Part shown: in pieces, positions 35,602-45,013 of the stretch | Position numbering within the stretch: the first letter of the stretch is position 1 | How the letters are laid out: every line of letters starts with the position of its first letter | Position numbers and translations under genes: made by a program | The notes under the pieces: generated by a model | Databases searched by the model: none | Told to the model about the DNA's origin: nothing | Seen by the model: the letters and a program-made list of their open reading frames with translations, nothing else | Assembly: GCA_963847615.1 (NCBI GenBank) | Contig: CAWKAN010000014.1 | Location: forward strand, 1 to 64,000 | From: Palsa-883 sp963847615 | GTDB taxonomy: Bacteria; Pseudomonadota; Alphaproteobacteria; Acetobacterales; Acetobacteraceae | DNA: 64,000 nucleotides | Reading direction: 5' to 3'

Positions 35602-37377
35602 TCAGCCTCGCTTGCCCGCCGGTTTGGCGCCGCCGCGCGGCCCCGGATGCTTCGGCGCGACGGCGCGCTTCGGCTTCGCCGGCGGCTTTGGCGCCGGCTT
35701 GCCGGCGCGCAGATCGGCGATGGTGGCCCGGGTGGTGATCTGCTCGGGGTTCACCCGCAGCTCGATCACGGCGGGACGGCCGCTCGCCACCGCGCGGGTG
35801 AAGGCCGGCGCAAATTCGCCGGTCTCGCTGACCACTTCGCCATGGCCGCCGAACGCCTCGATGTATTTGGCGAAATCGGGGTTGGTCAGCGCGGTGCCGG
35901 AGACGCGATACGGGTGCGCCCGCTCCTGGTGCATGCGGATCGTGCCGTACATCTGGTTGTTGAAGACCAGCACGATCGGTGCGACGCCGTGATGGAAGGC
36001 GGTGGCGATCTCCTGGCCGGTCATCAGGAATCCGCCGTCGCCGACCAGGCCGACCACCATGCGATCGGGGAACGCGATCTTCGCCCCCACCGCGGCCGGC
36101 ACGCTGTAGCCCATCGCGCCGTTGGTCGGGCCGATGTAGCGCTGGGCGTCACTGAAATTGATGAAGCGCGTGGCCCAGCCGGAGAAGTTGCCCGCATCGG
36201 TGGTGACGATCGCATCGTCGTCGAGCAACCGTTCCAGATCGCGCATCGCATGGCCGAGATTGAGCGTGCCCTGGTAGTTCGGCACCGCGCGCTGCGCCTC
36301 GCGCAACGAGCGCAGCTCCCTGGTCCAGCCGGCCCAGTGGATGTGCACCGGTTCGAGCGCCGCGGCGGCCAGGGCGAAGGCATTCAGGTCCGAAACGATG
36401 CCGAGCGCGGGACGGAACACCCGCCCGATCTCCGCCCCGTCGGGATGCACCTGCACGATCGGCACGCTGCCCGCCATATCCAGCAGCGTGTAGCCCTGCG
36501 TCACCGCATCGCCCAGCCGCGAGCCGATCGCCAGGATCAGGTCCGCCTCCTTCACCTTGGCGATCAGTGCCGGATCCGAACCGACGCCGATGTCGCCGGC
36601 GAAATTGTCCAGCGTGCCGTCGTACAACGCCTGGCGCCGGAACCCTGCGGTGACGGGAATATCGTTCGCCAACAGAAAGTCGCGAATGGCGCTGCGTCCG
36701 GCCGCGCTCCAGCACGAACCGCCGAGCACGGCGACCGGCTTGCGCGCCTTGGCGAGCATCGCGCGCAGCCTGACGAAGGCCGCCGGGTCGGGATGCGCGC
36801 GGGTCACCGGCACGCGCGGCAGGTCCACCACCGTCGCGGTCTCGCGCTGCATTTCCTCGGACAGCGCGATCACCACCGGACCGGGCCGGCCGGAGGTGGC
36901 GACATCGACCGCATGGGCAATGATCTCCGGGATGCGCCTGGTGTGGTCGATCTGCGTCACCCACTTGGCGACGGAGCCGAACATCTGCCGATAGTCGATC
37001 TCCTGGAACGCGTCGCGCCCGGTATCCTCGTGCGGGATCTGGCCGACGAACAGCAGCAGCGGCGTGCTGTCCTGCATGGCGATGTGCACGCCGATCGCGC
37101 CGTGGCACGCCCCGGGCCCGCGCGTGACCATCGCCGCCGCCGGGCGGCCGGTCAGCTTGCCATAGGCTTCCGCCATGTTCACCGCACCCGCCTCGAACCG
37201 GCAGGTGACCAGCTTCAGCTTCTGCCGGACGTCGTACAGCCCGTCGAGCGTGTCGAGAAACGATTCGCCCGGCACCGAGAAGACGTGGTCGATGCCCTGC
37301 GCGACGAGCGCATCCGCCAGGATGCGACCGCCCAACCGCGGCGCGATGCGGGCCATGCGGGCCTGAGCCAACTCCAT
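35602..37377 (-). CDS. Thiamine pyrophosphate enzyme, acetolactate synthase-like
   Basis: 591 residues, three-domain ThDP fold. N-terminal PYR domain with HVFSVPGESFLDTLDGL and the catalytic Glu in CRFEAGAVNMAEAYGKLTG (about residue 63), a central domain, and a C-terminal PP domain with the Mg2+/ThDP motif GDGGFLMTGQEIATAF..NN (about residue 430-460). It is nearest to the catalytic subunits of acetolactate synthase, glyoxylate carboligase or benzoylformate decarboxylase types; the FAD residues and the partner small subunit are not evident, so the substrate is open. The last 40 residues are a basic Pro/Lys/Ala tail (PAPKPPAKPKRAVAPKHPG) unusual for the family. A later Met at about 37356 is an alternative start. 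Confidence 0.88.
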   Translation of the reverse strand: MELAQARMARIAPRLGGRILADALVAQGIDHVFSVPGESFLDTLDGLYDVRQKLKLVTCRFEAGAVNMAEAYGKLTGRPAAAMVTRGPGACHGAIGVHIAMQDSTPLLLFVGQIPHEDTGRDAFQEIDYRQMFGSVAKWVTQIDHTRRIPEIIAHAVDVATSGRPGPVVIALSEEMQRETATVVDLPRVPVTRAHPDPAAFVRLRAMLAKARKPVAVLGGSCWSAAGRSAIRDFLLANDIPVTAGFRRQALYDGTLDNFAGDIGVGSDPALIAKVKEADLILAIGSRLGDAVTQGYTLLDMAGSVPIVQVHPDGAEIGRVFRPALGIVSDLNAFALAAAALEPVHIHWAGWTRELRSLREAQRAVPNYQGTLNLGHAMRDLERLLDDDAIVTTDAGNFSGWATRFINFSDAQRYIGPTNGAMGYSVPAAVGAKIAFPDRMVVGLVGDGGFLMTGQEIATAFHHGVAPIVLVFNNQMYGTIRMHQERAHPYRVSGTALTNPDFAKYIEAFGGHGEVVSETGEFAPAFTRAVASGRPAVIELRVNPEQITTRATIADLRAGKPAPKPPAKPKRAVAPKHPGPRGGAKPAGKRG

Positions 37378-37514
37378 GCGTGCCTCCCGGACGACAATGT
37401 GGCGCGATGATTACCGGATCGCGCCGGCCGCGTCACGCGCGGGCGATGGTCCATAGGTTCTGTCACCCGGCGCGCGGCTTCGCTATCCTGTCCGCGTGGC
37501 GACGGGAGGCGGCG

Positions 37515-37769
37515 GTGCGAGCGATCTTCGTGATGATCAAATGCGACATGGGCCAGGCCTACAAGGTGGCGAAGGAGGCGGCGGACCGCATCGAGCAGAT
37601 GTCGGAGCTGTATTCGACCTCGGGCCAGTACGATCTGCTGGGCAAGTTCTATCTCGACCCGGATGAGGATATCGGTCGGTTCGTGACCGAGAAGGTGCAG
37701 GCGCTGGCCGGCGTCAAGGACACCTACACGCTGATCACCTTCAACGCCTTCACCGGCGGCAAGGGTTGA
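37515..37769 (+). CDS. Stand-alone Lrp/AsnC RAM-domain protein
   Basis: 84 residues from the GTG at 37515 with GGGAGG upstream. Only the ligand-binding RAM domain is present: AIFVMIKCDMGQAYKVAKEA, an alpha helix, LYSTSGQYDLLGKFYL, and VKDTYTLITFNAF. No winged-helix part precedes it. Such small proteins exist in many alphaproteobacteria and may act as regulatory partners of complete Lrp proteins or bind amino acids on their own. Divergent from the TPP enzyme gene, with which it may share a control region. Confidence 0.85.
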   Translation: MRAIFVMIKCDMGQAYKVAKEAADRIEQMSELYSTSGQYDLLGKFYLDPDEDIGRFVTEKVQALAGVKDTYTLITFNAFTGGKG

Positions 37770-37833
37770 CCGTGACGGTGGACGGCAGGCGCGGCGCCTG
37801 CCGCCATCCCACGACCGTCGATGGCGGCGGATT

Positions 37834-37863
37834 GGCGGAAGGCGCTGCGCTGTTCCGCCCTAC
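37834..37863. repeat. GGCGGAAGGCGCTGCGC hairpin copy, at the 3' end of RidA gene 1
   Basis: GGCGGAAGGCGCTGCGCTGT followed by TCCGCCCTAC. GGCGGAA pairs with TTCCGCC and AGCGC elements pair inside. It supplies the TAG stop of the RidA gene on the minus strand. Related copies are at 53858-53887 and inside the MITE-like element at 27816-27846. Confidence 0.75.
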
Positions 37864-38252
37864 CGCCGCGCGACCATGTCGATCTCGACCAGCGCGCCGC
37901 GCGCCAGCCCGGTGACGCCGATGCAGGTGCGCGCGGGCAGCCGGTCGGGGGGAAAATAGCTGCGGTAGACCGCATTCATCGGCGCGTAGTCCGGCTCGAA
38001 GCGCGTCAGATAGGCGCGCACGCTGACCACGTGCTGCAAGCCGAGGCCCAGGCCGCCGAGCACCAGGATCAGGTTGTCCATCACGCGCCGCGTCTGCGCC
38101 TCGATCCCGGCGGGCAACGGCGCTGCGTCATCCTCGGGCAAGGTCGGCATCTGCCCGGTCAGGAACACGAACCCGTCCGTCTCGACCGCGTGGCTGAACG
38201 GCGCGACCGGGGTGGGCGCGCCTTGGATCATGTGAAACAACCGCTCGGTCAT
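37860..38252 (-). CDS. RidA family protein (1)
   Basis: 130-residue enamine/imine deaminase-family protein from the ATG at 38252. RidA core: APTPVAPFSHAVETDGFVFL, TGQMPTLP, then an alternating strand-helix body, and CIGVTGLARGALVEIDMVAR at the C-terminus, including the conserved Arg that binds carboxylates (here PARTCIGV). It overlaps the upstream molybdopterin hydroxylase by ATGA, suggesting one transcript. The stop codon comes from the repeat hairpin at 37834-37863. RidA proteins remove reactive enamines made by PLP and other enzymes; the specific source is not evident. Confidence 0.9.
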   Translation of the reverse strand: MTERLFHMIQGAPTPVAPFSHAVETDGFVFLTGQMPTLPEDDAAPLPAGIEAQTRRVMDNLILVLGGLGLGLQHVVSVRAYLTRFEPDYAPMNAVYRSYFPPDRLPARTCIGVTGLARGALVEIDMVARR

Positions 38253-40584
38253 CGACGCTCCATCCCGCCCGCCGCCGCGATCGCCGCCCATACCCGGTGC
38301 GGCGTCGCCGGCATATCGAAATGCCGGATCCCCAGCGGCGCCAACGCGTCGTTCACCGCGTTCATCACCGCGGCCAGCGCACCGACCGTCCCCGCTTCCC
38401 CCACCCCCTTGGCGCCGAGCGGGTTGACCTTGGTCGGCACCTCGCGCGTCACCAGCTGGAAGTCCGGCAGATCGTCGGCGCGCGGCATCTGGTAGTCCAT
38501 GAACGAGGCCGTCAGCATCTGCCCGCTCTCCCGGTCGTGCACGATCTGCTCGCCCATCGCCTGGCCGATGCCCTGCGCCACGCCGCCATGCGTCTGCCCA
38601 GCGACCAGCAGCGGATTGAGCACGCGGCCGAGTTCTTCCACCGCGCTGTAGCGGACGATCTCGGTCACCCCGGTGTCCGGATCGATCTCCACCTCGCAGA
38701 CATGCGTGCCGTTCGGAAAGGTGACGGCGGTGGCGGCGAACTCGCCGGTTTCGACCAGGCCGGCTTCGGCGCCGGGCGGGATGTGCGCCGGGTCGTGCGC
38801 GGCATGCGCGACGGCGGCGAGATCGACCGATCGGTCCGTCCCGGCAATGGTGAAGCGGCCGGCGTCGAACGTCACGTCCACCACGGCGGCTTCCAGCAGC
38901 TCGGCGGCGATGCGTTTGGCCTTCTCGATCACCTTGTCCACCGCGATCGTCACCGCCGATCCGCCGATGCACAGCGCGCCCGACCCGCCGTTGCCCTTGC
39001 CATAGGGCAGCTGGTCGGTGTCGCCCTGCTCGGTCACTGCACCTGCTCCGGCTTCACGCCGAAGCGGTCGGCGACGAGCTGGCAGAACGCCGTCTCCAGC
39101 CCCTGGCCGACCGACACCGATCCGGTCCGCAGCAGCAGCGTGCCGTCCTCGGCGAGCCGCAGGGTGGAGATGTCCTTGGCCGGGCGCAGGAACGGCCCGC
39201 CGGCGACCTCGATGCAGTTGCACAGGCCGATGCCGCGCAGCCGGCCGCGTGCCTTGGCCGCCGCGCGTCGCGCCGGGAACCCGGCGAGGTCCGACAGGGT
39301 TGCCGCGGCTTGCATGTTGCCTTCGAACTCGCCGCAATCGTAGGTGAAGGTCAGCGCGGTCTGGTACGGCATCGCCTCCGGCGGGATCAGGTTGCGGCGG
39401 CGTAGCTCGTACGGATCGACGCCCAGCTCGCGCGCGGCGACATCGATCAGCCGCTCGATCGTATAGGTCGCTTCCGGCCGCCCGGCGCCGCGATACGCCG
39501 CGGTGGGCACGGTGTGGGTCATGATGCCGCAGGATTCCGCGTAGATCGTCGGGATGTCGTAGACCCCGGCGGTCCCGCCGATGTTGCCGACCGGCCAGGC
39601 GGACCGGCCGGAGACGTAGGCGCCCAGGTTGACGTCCCAGCGCAGCCGCAACGCGGTGATTTTGCCCCCCGCATCCAGGCCGAGCTCGGCGGTGATGCGC
39701 ATCTCGCGCGCCTGTTCGTCGGTCAGCAGGCCCTCGGTGCGATCGGCAATCCAGCGCACCGGCCGGCCCAGCTGGCGCGCCGCCCAGCAGACCAGGGCAT
39801 ATTCCTGCTGCACGCCGGACTTCATCCCGAACGAGCCGCCGACATCGCCCGGCAGCACGCGGATCTCCGTCGGCTCCAGCCGGAAATGGTTCTGCGCCAG
39901 GCCATTGCGGATCGGATACGGGGACTGGATCGAGGCGTGCAGCACCAGCCGCCCGTCGGCGCCGACCTCGGCCCAGGCGCCGCGCGGCTCCATCGAGTTG
40001 GCGGTGACGCGGGAGACGAAGAATTGCAGCCTGGTCACGTGCGCCGCGTCGCGCAGCGCCAGCTCGGTGCGCGCCGCGTCGCCGCGCTTCCACAGGAAGC
40101 CGATGTTGTCGGGCACCTCGTCCCACACCGTGGGGGCGCCGGGCTGCATCGCCGCGACCGGGTCGGTCACCACGGGAAGTTCCTGGTAGTCGACGACGAC
40201 CGCCTCCGCGGCCTGCAATGCCGCAGCACGGGTTTCGGCCACCACCAGCGCCACCGGCTCGCCGACGAAGCGCACGCGCTCGGCGGCGAGCAGCGTGCGA
40301 TCGGTCTTCGGCGCCGGGCCGCCATCCGGGCGCGGAAAGCCGATGCCGCCCGGGAGCGGGCCGACATCGGTCAGGTCGGCCTGGGTGAACACGCCCAGCA
40401 CGCCGGGCAGGGCGCGCGACGCGGCGACGTCGATGCGCGCGACAACGGCGTGCGCGTGCGGCGAGCGCACCAGCACGGCGACCAGCATATCGGGGCGCTT
40501 GCCGTCGGCGGCATAGTTGCCCTTGCCCGTCAGCAGCCGGGAATCCTCCCGGCGCCGCAACGGCTTGCCCTGCAATGCCCCCAT
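38249..40584 (-). pseudogene. Molybdopterin-binding subunit of a xanthine dehydrogenase/CO dehydrogenase family enzyme, frameshifted
   Basis: Large subunit of aerobic molybdenum hydroxylases. From the ATG at 40584 the first 516 residues read continuously (MGALQGKPLRRREDSRLLTG, then GDVGGSFGMKSG, the cofactor loop, and YRGAGRPEATYTIERLID), ending at a TGA at 39034-39036 directly after FGVKPEQVQ. The C-terminal 260 residues continue in another frame (EQGDTDQLPYG, GGSGALCIGGSAV, the AKGVGEAGTVGAL catalytic Glu region) to 38249. A one-base deletion at the junction explains this. Total length if repaired is about 780, normal for the family. The FeS and FAD subunits are not adjacent, so the gene was already isolated. 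Confidence 0.85.
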
Positions 40585-40683
40585 CCGATCCCCCTGCTCC
40601 GGTGTCCCGGCGCCGATTGTGGCTTGAGGCGGCCGTCGCGCCAAGCCACAGTGGCGGCAACAATCCGATCGGAGGACCCGGCC

Positions 40684-41485
40684 ATGGCAGACCTGCGCGC
40701 GATCCTGCGCAACCACCTGAAGGAAAAACTGGCGCGCGACGAGGTTGCCGCCTCGATGACGGTGCGGCTGACCCGCTCGATCGAGATCGCCCAGATCGCC
40801 GCGACCGCTGGCTTCGACACGCTGTATGTCGATGTCGAGCACAACACGCTGTCGATCGAGAGCACGGCGCAGATCTGCATCGCCGCGCAGGCGCTCGGCG
40901 TCACGCCGCTGGTGCGGGTGCCCGCCAACACCCCCGACTACATCTGCCGCCTGCTGGACGGCGGCGCGATGGGGGTGATCGCCCCGCACGTGCGCAGCGC
41001 GGAGGACGCGGCGCGCATCGTCGGCTACGCCAAGTTCCCGCCGTTCGGCGAGCGCGGCGCCGGCGGCGCGCTGCCGCACTACCAGTACCCGCAGCTTCCC
41101 GCAGCCGGAGGCGAACGCCGCGATGAACGACGCGACCATGGTGGTGGTGATGATGGAGGCGGTCGCGGCGCTGGAGAACGTCGAGGCGATCGCCGCGGTG
41201 CCGGGCATCGACATGCTGCTGGTCGGCACCAACGACCTGTGCAACGAAATGGGCATCACCGGCCAGTTCGACCATCCGAACGTGCGCGACGCCTTCACCC
41301 GCACCATCGCCGCCTGCCGCAAGCACGGCAAGCATGTCGGCATCGGCGGCCTGGCCTCGCGGCCCGACCTGATGACCGAGTATGTGCGGATGGGCGCGCG
41401 CTATGTCTCCACCGGGACGGACCTGGCGTTCCTGCTGACGGAGACCGCGCGCAAGGCGAAGTTCGTCCGCGACATCAGCGTCTAG
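40684..41485 (+). pseudogene. HpcH/HpaI aldolase, frameshifted
   Basis: Class II aldolase starting at the ATG at 40684 (GGAGGA upstream). Residues MADLRAILRNHLKEKLA, then FDTLYVDVEHNTLS with the metal-site residues, and GVIAPHVRSAEDA are in one frame up to about 41085. From 41090 the protein continues in another frame as PEANAAMNDATMVVVMMEAV, then GIDMLLVGTNDLCNEMGI and GGLASRPDLMTEYVRMGARY to the stop at 41485. One extra C in the run at 41088-41090 (TACCCGCAG) accounts for the shift. Its stop overlaps the convergent SMP-30 stop. Confidence 0.82.
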
Positions 41486-42378
41486 CCATCCGCATGCGAG
41501 AACATCTTCTTCCCCGGCACCGGCAGCCGCGCCGTCAGGATCGAGCAGGAGCGTGATTCGACGATGTGCAGGGTGCGGTTGTCCGGCCCGCCATAGGCGA
41601 TGTTGGTGGTCATCTCGCGCGCCGCGGATTTCAGGTAGTACAGCGGCTCGCCGATGCGGCTGAACACCCAGACGGCGCCGACCGTCGGATGCGCCACCAC
41701 CACGTTGCCGCCCTGGTCCAGCGCCAGCCCGTCGGGACCGGCCGCGAACAGCTGCACGAACAGCCCGGTCCGATGCGCCGGATCGTCCAGCTCGATGCGC
41801 CAGACCGCGTTCGCCCGCGTCACCGCGACAAACAGCGCGGTCTCGCGGACGTTGAACACCAGCCCGTTCGGGCTCGGCGCGTTGTCGATCAGGCATTCCA
41901 GGCTGCCGGCGGCGGAATAGCGCCAGACGCGCCCGGTCGGCGATTGCAGCCCAGTGCGGCCCTGGTCGGTGAAATAAAGATCGCCGTTCGCGGCGAAAAT
42001 CAGATCGTTCAGACCCAGGAATTTCTCGCCCGCTTTCGGCCCCGCCAGCAGGCATTCGACCGTTGCCCTGCCGGGGTCCACCACCATCACCCCGCGCTTG
42101 CGATCGGCGATGAAGGCGCGGCCGTCACGATGCAGCTTCAGACCGTTCGGGATGCCGTCGTACTCCGCCAGCACCTCCCAGTCCCCCTTGGGCGAGATGC
42201 GATAGACCCGCCCGGCGCCGATATCGACGCACAGCAGGTTGCCGTCGCGATCGAACGACGGCCCCTCCAGCGAGTTTCGCCGCGCACCGTCCACCCGCTT
42301 GACCAGATGATCCGGCAGGACGGTGAACACCTCGGTCGCCAGTTCCACCGGCGGCGCGCCGACATACATGCCGATCAT
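41482..42378 (-). CDS. SMP-30/gluconolactonase/LRE family protein
   Basis: 298-residue six-bladed beta-propeller lactonase-like protein. EGPSFDRDGNLLCVDIGAGR (metal-binding Glu at the start of blade 1), GIPNGLKLHRDGRAFIAD, LNDLIFAANGDLYFTD with the metal Asn/Asp, and SPNGLVFNVRETALFVA. Family members hydrolyse sugar lactones or similar esters with a divalent metal. It closes the minus-strand CoA operon (4 bp after the CoA-transferase stop), so its substrate probably belongs to that pathway. Its stop codon overlaps that of the frameshifted aldolase. Confidence 0.9.
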   Translation of the reverse strand: MIGMYVGAPPVELATEVFTVLPDHLVKRVDGARRNSLEGPSFDRDGNLLCVDIGAGRVYRISPKGDWEVLAEYDGIPNGLKLHRDGRAFIADRKRGVMVVDPGRATVECLLAGPKAGEKFLGLNDLIFAANGDLYFTDQGRTGLQSPTGRVWRYSAAGSLECLIDNAPSPNGLVFNVRETALFVAVTRANAVWRIELDDPAHRTGLFVQLFAAGPDGLALDQGGNVVVAHPTVGAVWVFSRIGEPLYYLKSAAREMTTNIAYGGPDNRTLHIVESRSCSILTARLPVPGKKMFSHADG

Positions 42379-42381
42379 GGC

Positions 42382-43584
42382 TCAGATCACTCCTTCCGCA
42401 CGCAAACGTTCCAGTTCCGCAGCGTCGTAGCCGAGGCCGCGCAGGATCTCGGCGGTGTGCTCCCCCAGCACCGGCGGCGGCGTCCCGACCGGGACCGGCC
42501 GGCCCGCCAGCTGGAACCCGGCCCCGGCAACGTGCACGTCGCGGTCCAGCGCCGGCACGTGCACCTGCTGCACCAGGCCGCGCGCGGCGACGTGGGGATG
42601 GCGCGCGATCTCCGGCACGCTCAGCACCGGACCGACCGGGACGCCGGCGGCGCCGAGCCGCGCTTCCCACTCGACGCTCGTCGCCTCGGCCAGCCGCGCC
42701 TCCAGCAGCGCCTGCAGCGCCGCCCGGTTGCGCATCCGATCGTCGCGTTCGGCGAAGCGCGGGTCGCGCGCCAGCGCCGGCAGATCGAGCGCCGCGCAGG
42801 TCGCGTGGAACTGCTTCTGCTCGTTGTTGACCAGGTTGATCACGCCGTCGCGGGTGCGGAACGTCCCCGACGGCGCCGAGGTGTGGCTGTGGTTGCCAAG
42901 CGGCTGCGGCACGTGCCCGGCATTCAGGTGGTTGGAGATCATCCACGACGTCATCGACGCCAGCGAGGCATCCAGCATCGACACGTCGATCACCTCGCCC
43001 TGGTTGGTCGCGGCGCGACGGAACAGCGCGGCCGCGATGGCGAAGGCGGCGGTGATCGCCGCGGTGGTGTCGCAGACCACCAGCCCGGCGCGCATCGGCG
43101 CGGTGTCCGCATCGCCGGTCAGGCTCATCAGCCCGGCATAGCCCTGGATGATCTGGTCGTAGCTTGCCCGTTCCGCCAGCGGCCCGGTCTGGCCGAAGCC
43201 GGAGATCGCGCAGTAGATCAGCCGCTGGTTGCGTTGCCGCAGCGTCTCGGCGCCCAGGCCAAGCCGCGCCATCGCACCGGGGCGGAAATTCTCCACCACG
43301 ACGTCGGCGGTATCGACCAGTTGCCCGAAGATCGCCTTGCCGCGGGCCGACTTCAGATTGAGCGTGATCGACTTCTTGCCGGCGTTCATCGCCAGGTAGG
43401 ACGCGCCCATCTGGCGCTTGCCCAGCTCCGGGTCGGCCCCCATCTTGCGCGCCAGGTCGCCGACGCCCGGCACCTCGACCTTGATCACCTCGGCGCCCAT
43501 CAAGGCCAGCTGATAGGATGCCAACGGCCCGGCGATGACGTTCGTCAGGTCGAGCACGCGCACCCCGGCAAACGGCCTGGTCAT
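42382..43584 (-). CDS. Family III CoA-transferase (CaiB/BaiF type) A
   Basis: 400 residues from the ATG at 43584. Moves CoA between carboxylates through an aspartyl-CoA anhydride. Signatures: GVRVLDLTNVIAGPLASYQLALMG (cut here for length), EVIKVEVPGVGD, the catalytic Asp in the RASYDQIIQGYAG region (family position Asp169), and GEVIDVSMLDASLA. Full length and intact. The start overlaps the stop of the upstream CoA-transferase B by ATGA. Donor and acceptor acids unknown; the adjacent CoA ligase and dehydrogenase suggest a small dicarboxylate or branched acid. Confidence 0.92.
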   Translation of the reverse strand: MTRPFAGVRVLDLTNVIAGPLASYQLALMGAEVIKVEVPGVGDLARKMGADPELGKRQMGASYLAMNAGKKSITLNLKSARGKAIFGQLVDTADVVVENFRPGAMARLGLGAETLRQRNQRLIYCAISGFGQTGPLAERASYDQIIQGYAGLMSLTGDADTAPMRAGLVVCDTTAAITAAFAIAAALFRRAATNQGEVIDVSMLDASLASMTSWMISNHLNAGHVPQPLGNHSHTSAPSGTFRTRDGVINLVNNEQKQFHATCAALDLPALARDPRFAERDDRMRNRAALQALLEARLAEATSVEWEARLGAAGVPVGPVLSVPEIARHPHVAARGLVQQVHVPALDRDVHVAGAGFQLAGRPVPVGTPPPVLGEHTAEILRGLGYDAAELERLRAEGVI

Positions 43585-44990
43585 GCGCTCGGCCACACCG
43601 CCTGGTGATAGCCGAGCGGCACCGGCGGGCGGTCCCAGCGCGGCGGCGTCTCGCTCATCCGCACGATCGGCGCCAGGTAGCGGATGCGCCCGGCGGGGGC
43701 ATCGACCTCGGTGCAGAGCGACGCGACCTCGGGCTCCGGCAGATCCTCGGGAAGGCCGGCGAACTGCCCGGGCGCGAAGCTGCCGCGATCGACGATCCAG
43801 CGGCCGGCCGTGGCCAGCGAGGCGCGCACCAGCCAGCTGCCGCCGATCGTCGCGCGCCGCGCCAGCGCCACCATGGCGCCGAACGCCATCAGGTTGCCGG
43901 ACACGTAGTCGATGGCGGAGACCGGCAGGTGCTGCGGCTTGCCATCGACGCCCGAGGCTTCCGCCATGCCGGTCGCGGTCTGCACGATCGTGTCGTAGCC
44001 GCGACGGTTGCGCCATGGCCCCGCGTGGCTCCACGCGCTCAGGGTCACGCAGACGATGCCCGGGCGCAGCGCGGCGACCGCCTCGGGCGAAAAGCCGCGC
44101 GCCGCCAGCGCGCCCGGCCGATAGGATTGCGAGAACACGTCGGCGGTGCCGATCAGCCCGCGCAGCGTTTCGGCCTGCGCCGGATCGCGCAGGTCGAGAT
44201 GCGCGGACAACTTGCCGATCCCGGTCTCCAGGTCGAGGTCGCCGGAATGCGGCAGATCGGCCCGGGTGATCTTCAACACATCGGCGCCGTGTTCCGCCAG
44301 GGTGCGCGCGCAGGTCGGCCCGGCGATGACGCGGGTCAGGTCCAGCGCGCGCACCCCGGACAGCGGGCGCGGGCCGGGCGGCAACGGACGCGGCGGCGCG
44401 TCGCCGATGCGGATGATTTCGACCGCGGGCAGATCGCGGATCGCGCCCGCCTGCGGGTGCGCCGCCCATTCCGCGTGGCTGCGCGCGAACGCGCCGCACG
44501 CGCCGTTTTCGTGCAGCGCGGTCTCCAGCGCCTCGGCGTCCCAGCCGGCGACGGCCGTGGTCACCGCGGCGCGATCGACCTGCGTGCCCAGCAGGCGCGT
44601 TGCGGCATCGCGCAGGTTGGCAAAATTCGTGTGCAGCATCACGAAGCGCCCGTCGCGCGTCGGATAGAAGCCGCTGAGCGGGTCCCAGTCGCGCCCTGGC
44701 GGTTTGCCGTTGATCCGCATGTAGCGACCGGAGCGCAACGAGATCGTTGCCGGGCGCATCTTCACCTCGACCGTCTGCTGCCGCCTGGTGCGCAACCGCC
44801 ACAGCTCGGCGGCCGCCAGGCCGGTGGCGGCCAGCGCGGCGGCGCCGGCGGTGCCAACCCGATAGCGCGTCGGCAGCACCGGCTCGCTGCCGACGATGTG
44901 CGCGTGCGCCGCCATGCCGGGGGGCAGGTCCGCCAGCGCGATCAGCTCGTCGAGCGCCATGTGCGAAGCCGCGTCGGTCTGTTCCGCCAT
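43581..44990 (-). CDS. Family III CoA-transferase-like protein B, long form
   Basis: 469 residues from the ATG at 44990. The first about 195 residues form an additional CaiB-like half (RYMRINGKPPGRDWDPLSGF, LHTNFANLRDAATRLLG) and the rest a second half (GVRALDLTRVIAGPTCARTL, SHAGPWRNRRGYDTIVQTAT with the catalytic Asp, SAIDYVSGNLMAFGAM). Such long members occur next to ordinary CoA-transferases and may work as heterodimer partners. Downstream gene A overlaps by ATGA; upstream the CoA ligase alpha subunit ends 23 bp away. Confidence 0.87.
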   Translation of the reverse strand: MAEQTDAASHMALDELIALADLPPGMAAHAHIVGSEPVLPTRYRVGTAGAAALAATGLAAAELWRLRTRRQQTVEVKMRPATISLRSGRYMRINGKPPGRDWDPLSGFYPTRDGRFVMLHTNFANLRDAATRLLGTQVDRAAVTTAVAGWDAEALETALHENGACGAFARSHAEWAAHPQAGAIRDLPAVEIIRIGDAPPRPLPPGPRPLSGVRALDLTRVIAGPTCARTLAEHGADVLKITRADLPHSGDLDLETGIGKLSAHLDLRDPAQAETLRGLIGTADVFSQSYRPGALAARGFSPEAVAALRPGIVCVTLSAWSHAGPWRNRRGYDTIVQTATGMAEASGVDGKPQHLPVSAIDYVSGNLMAFGAMVALARRATIGGSWLVRASLATAGRWIVDRGSFAPGQFAGLPEDLPEPEVASLCTEVDAPAGRIRYLAPIVRMSETPPRWDRPPVPLGYHQAVWPSA

Positions 44991-45013
44991 CGTCGTTCCT
45001 CCCGGCCGTCGTT

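Noticed and set aside
39034..39036. Programmed frameshift in the molybdopterin hydroxylase gene
   Set aside because: No slippery heptamer or downstream structure is visible, and two more one-base indels lie nearby, so mutation or sequencing error is more likely.
40684..41485. Two separate short aldolase genes
   Set aside because: The two frames together cover one normal aldolase without gap or overlap, so they are one broken gene.
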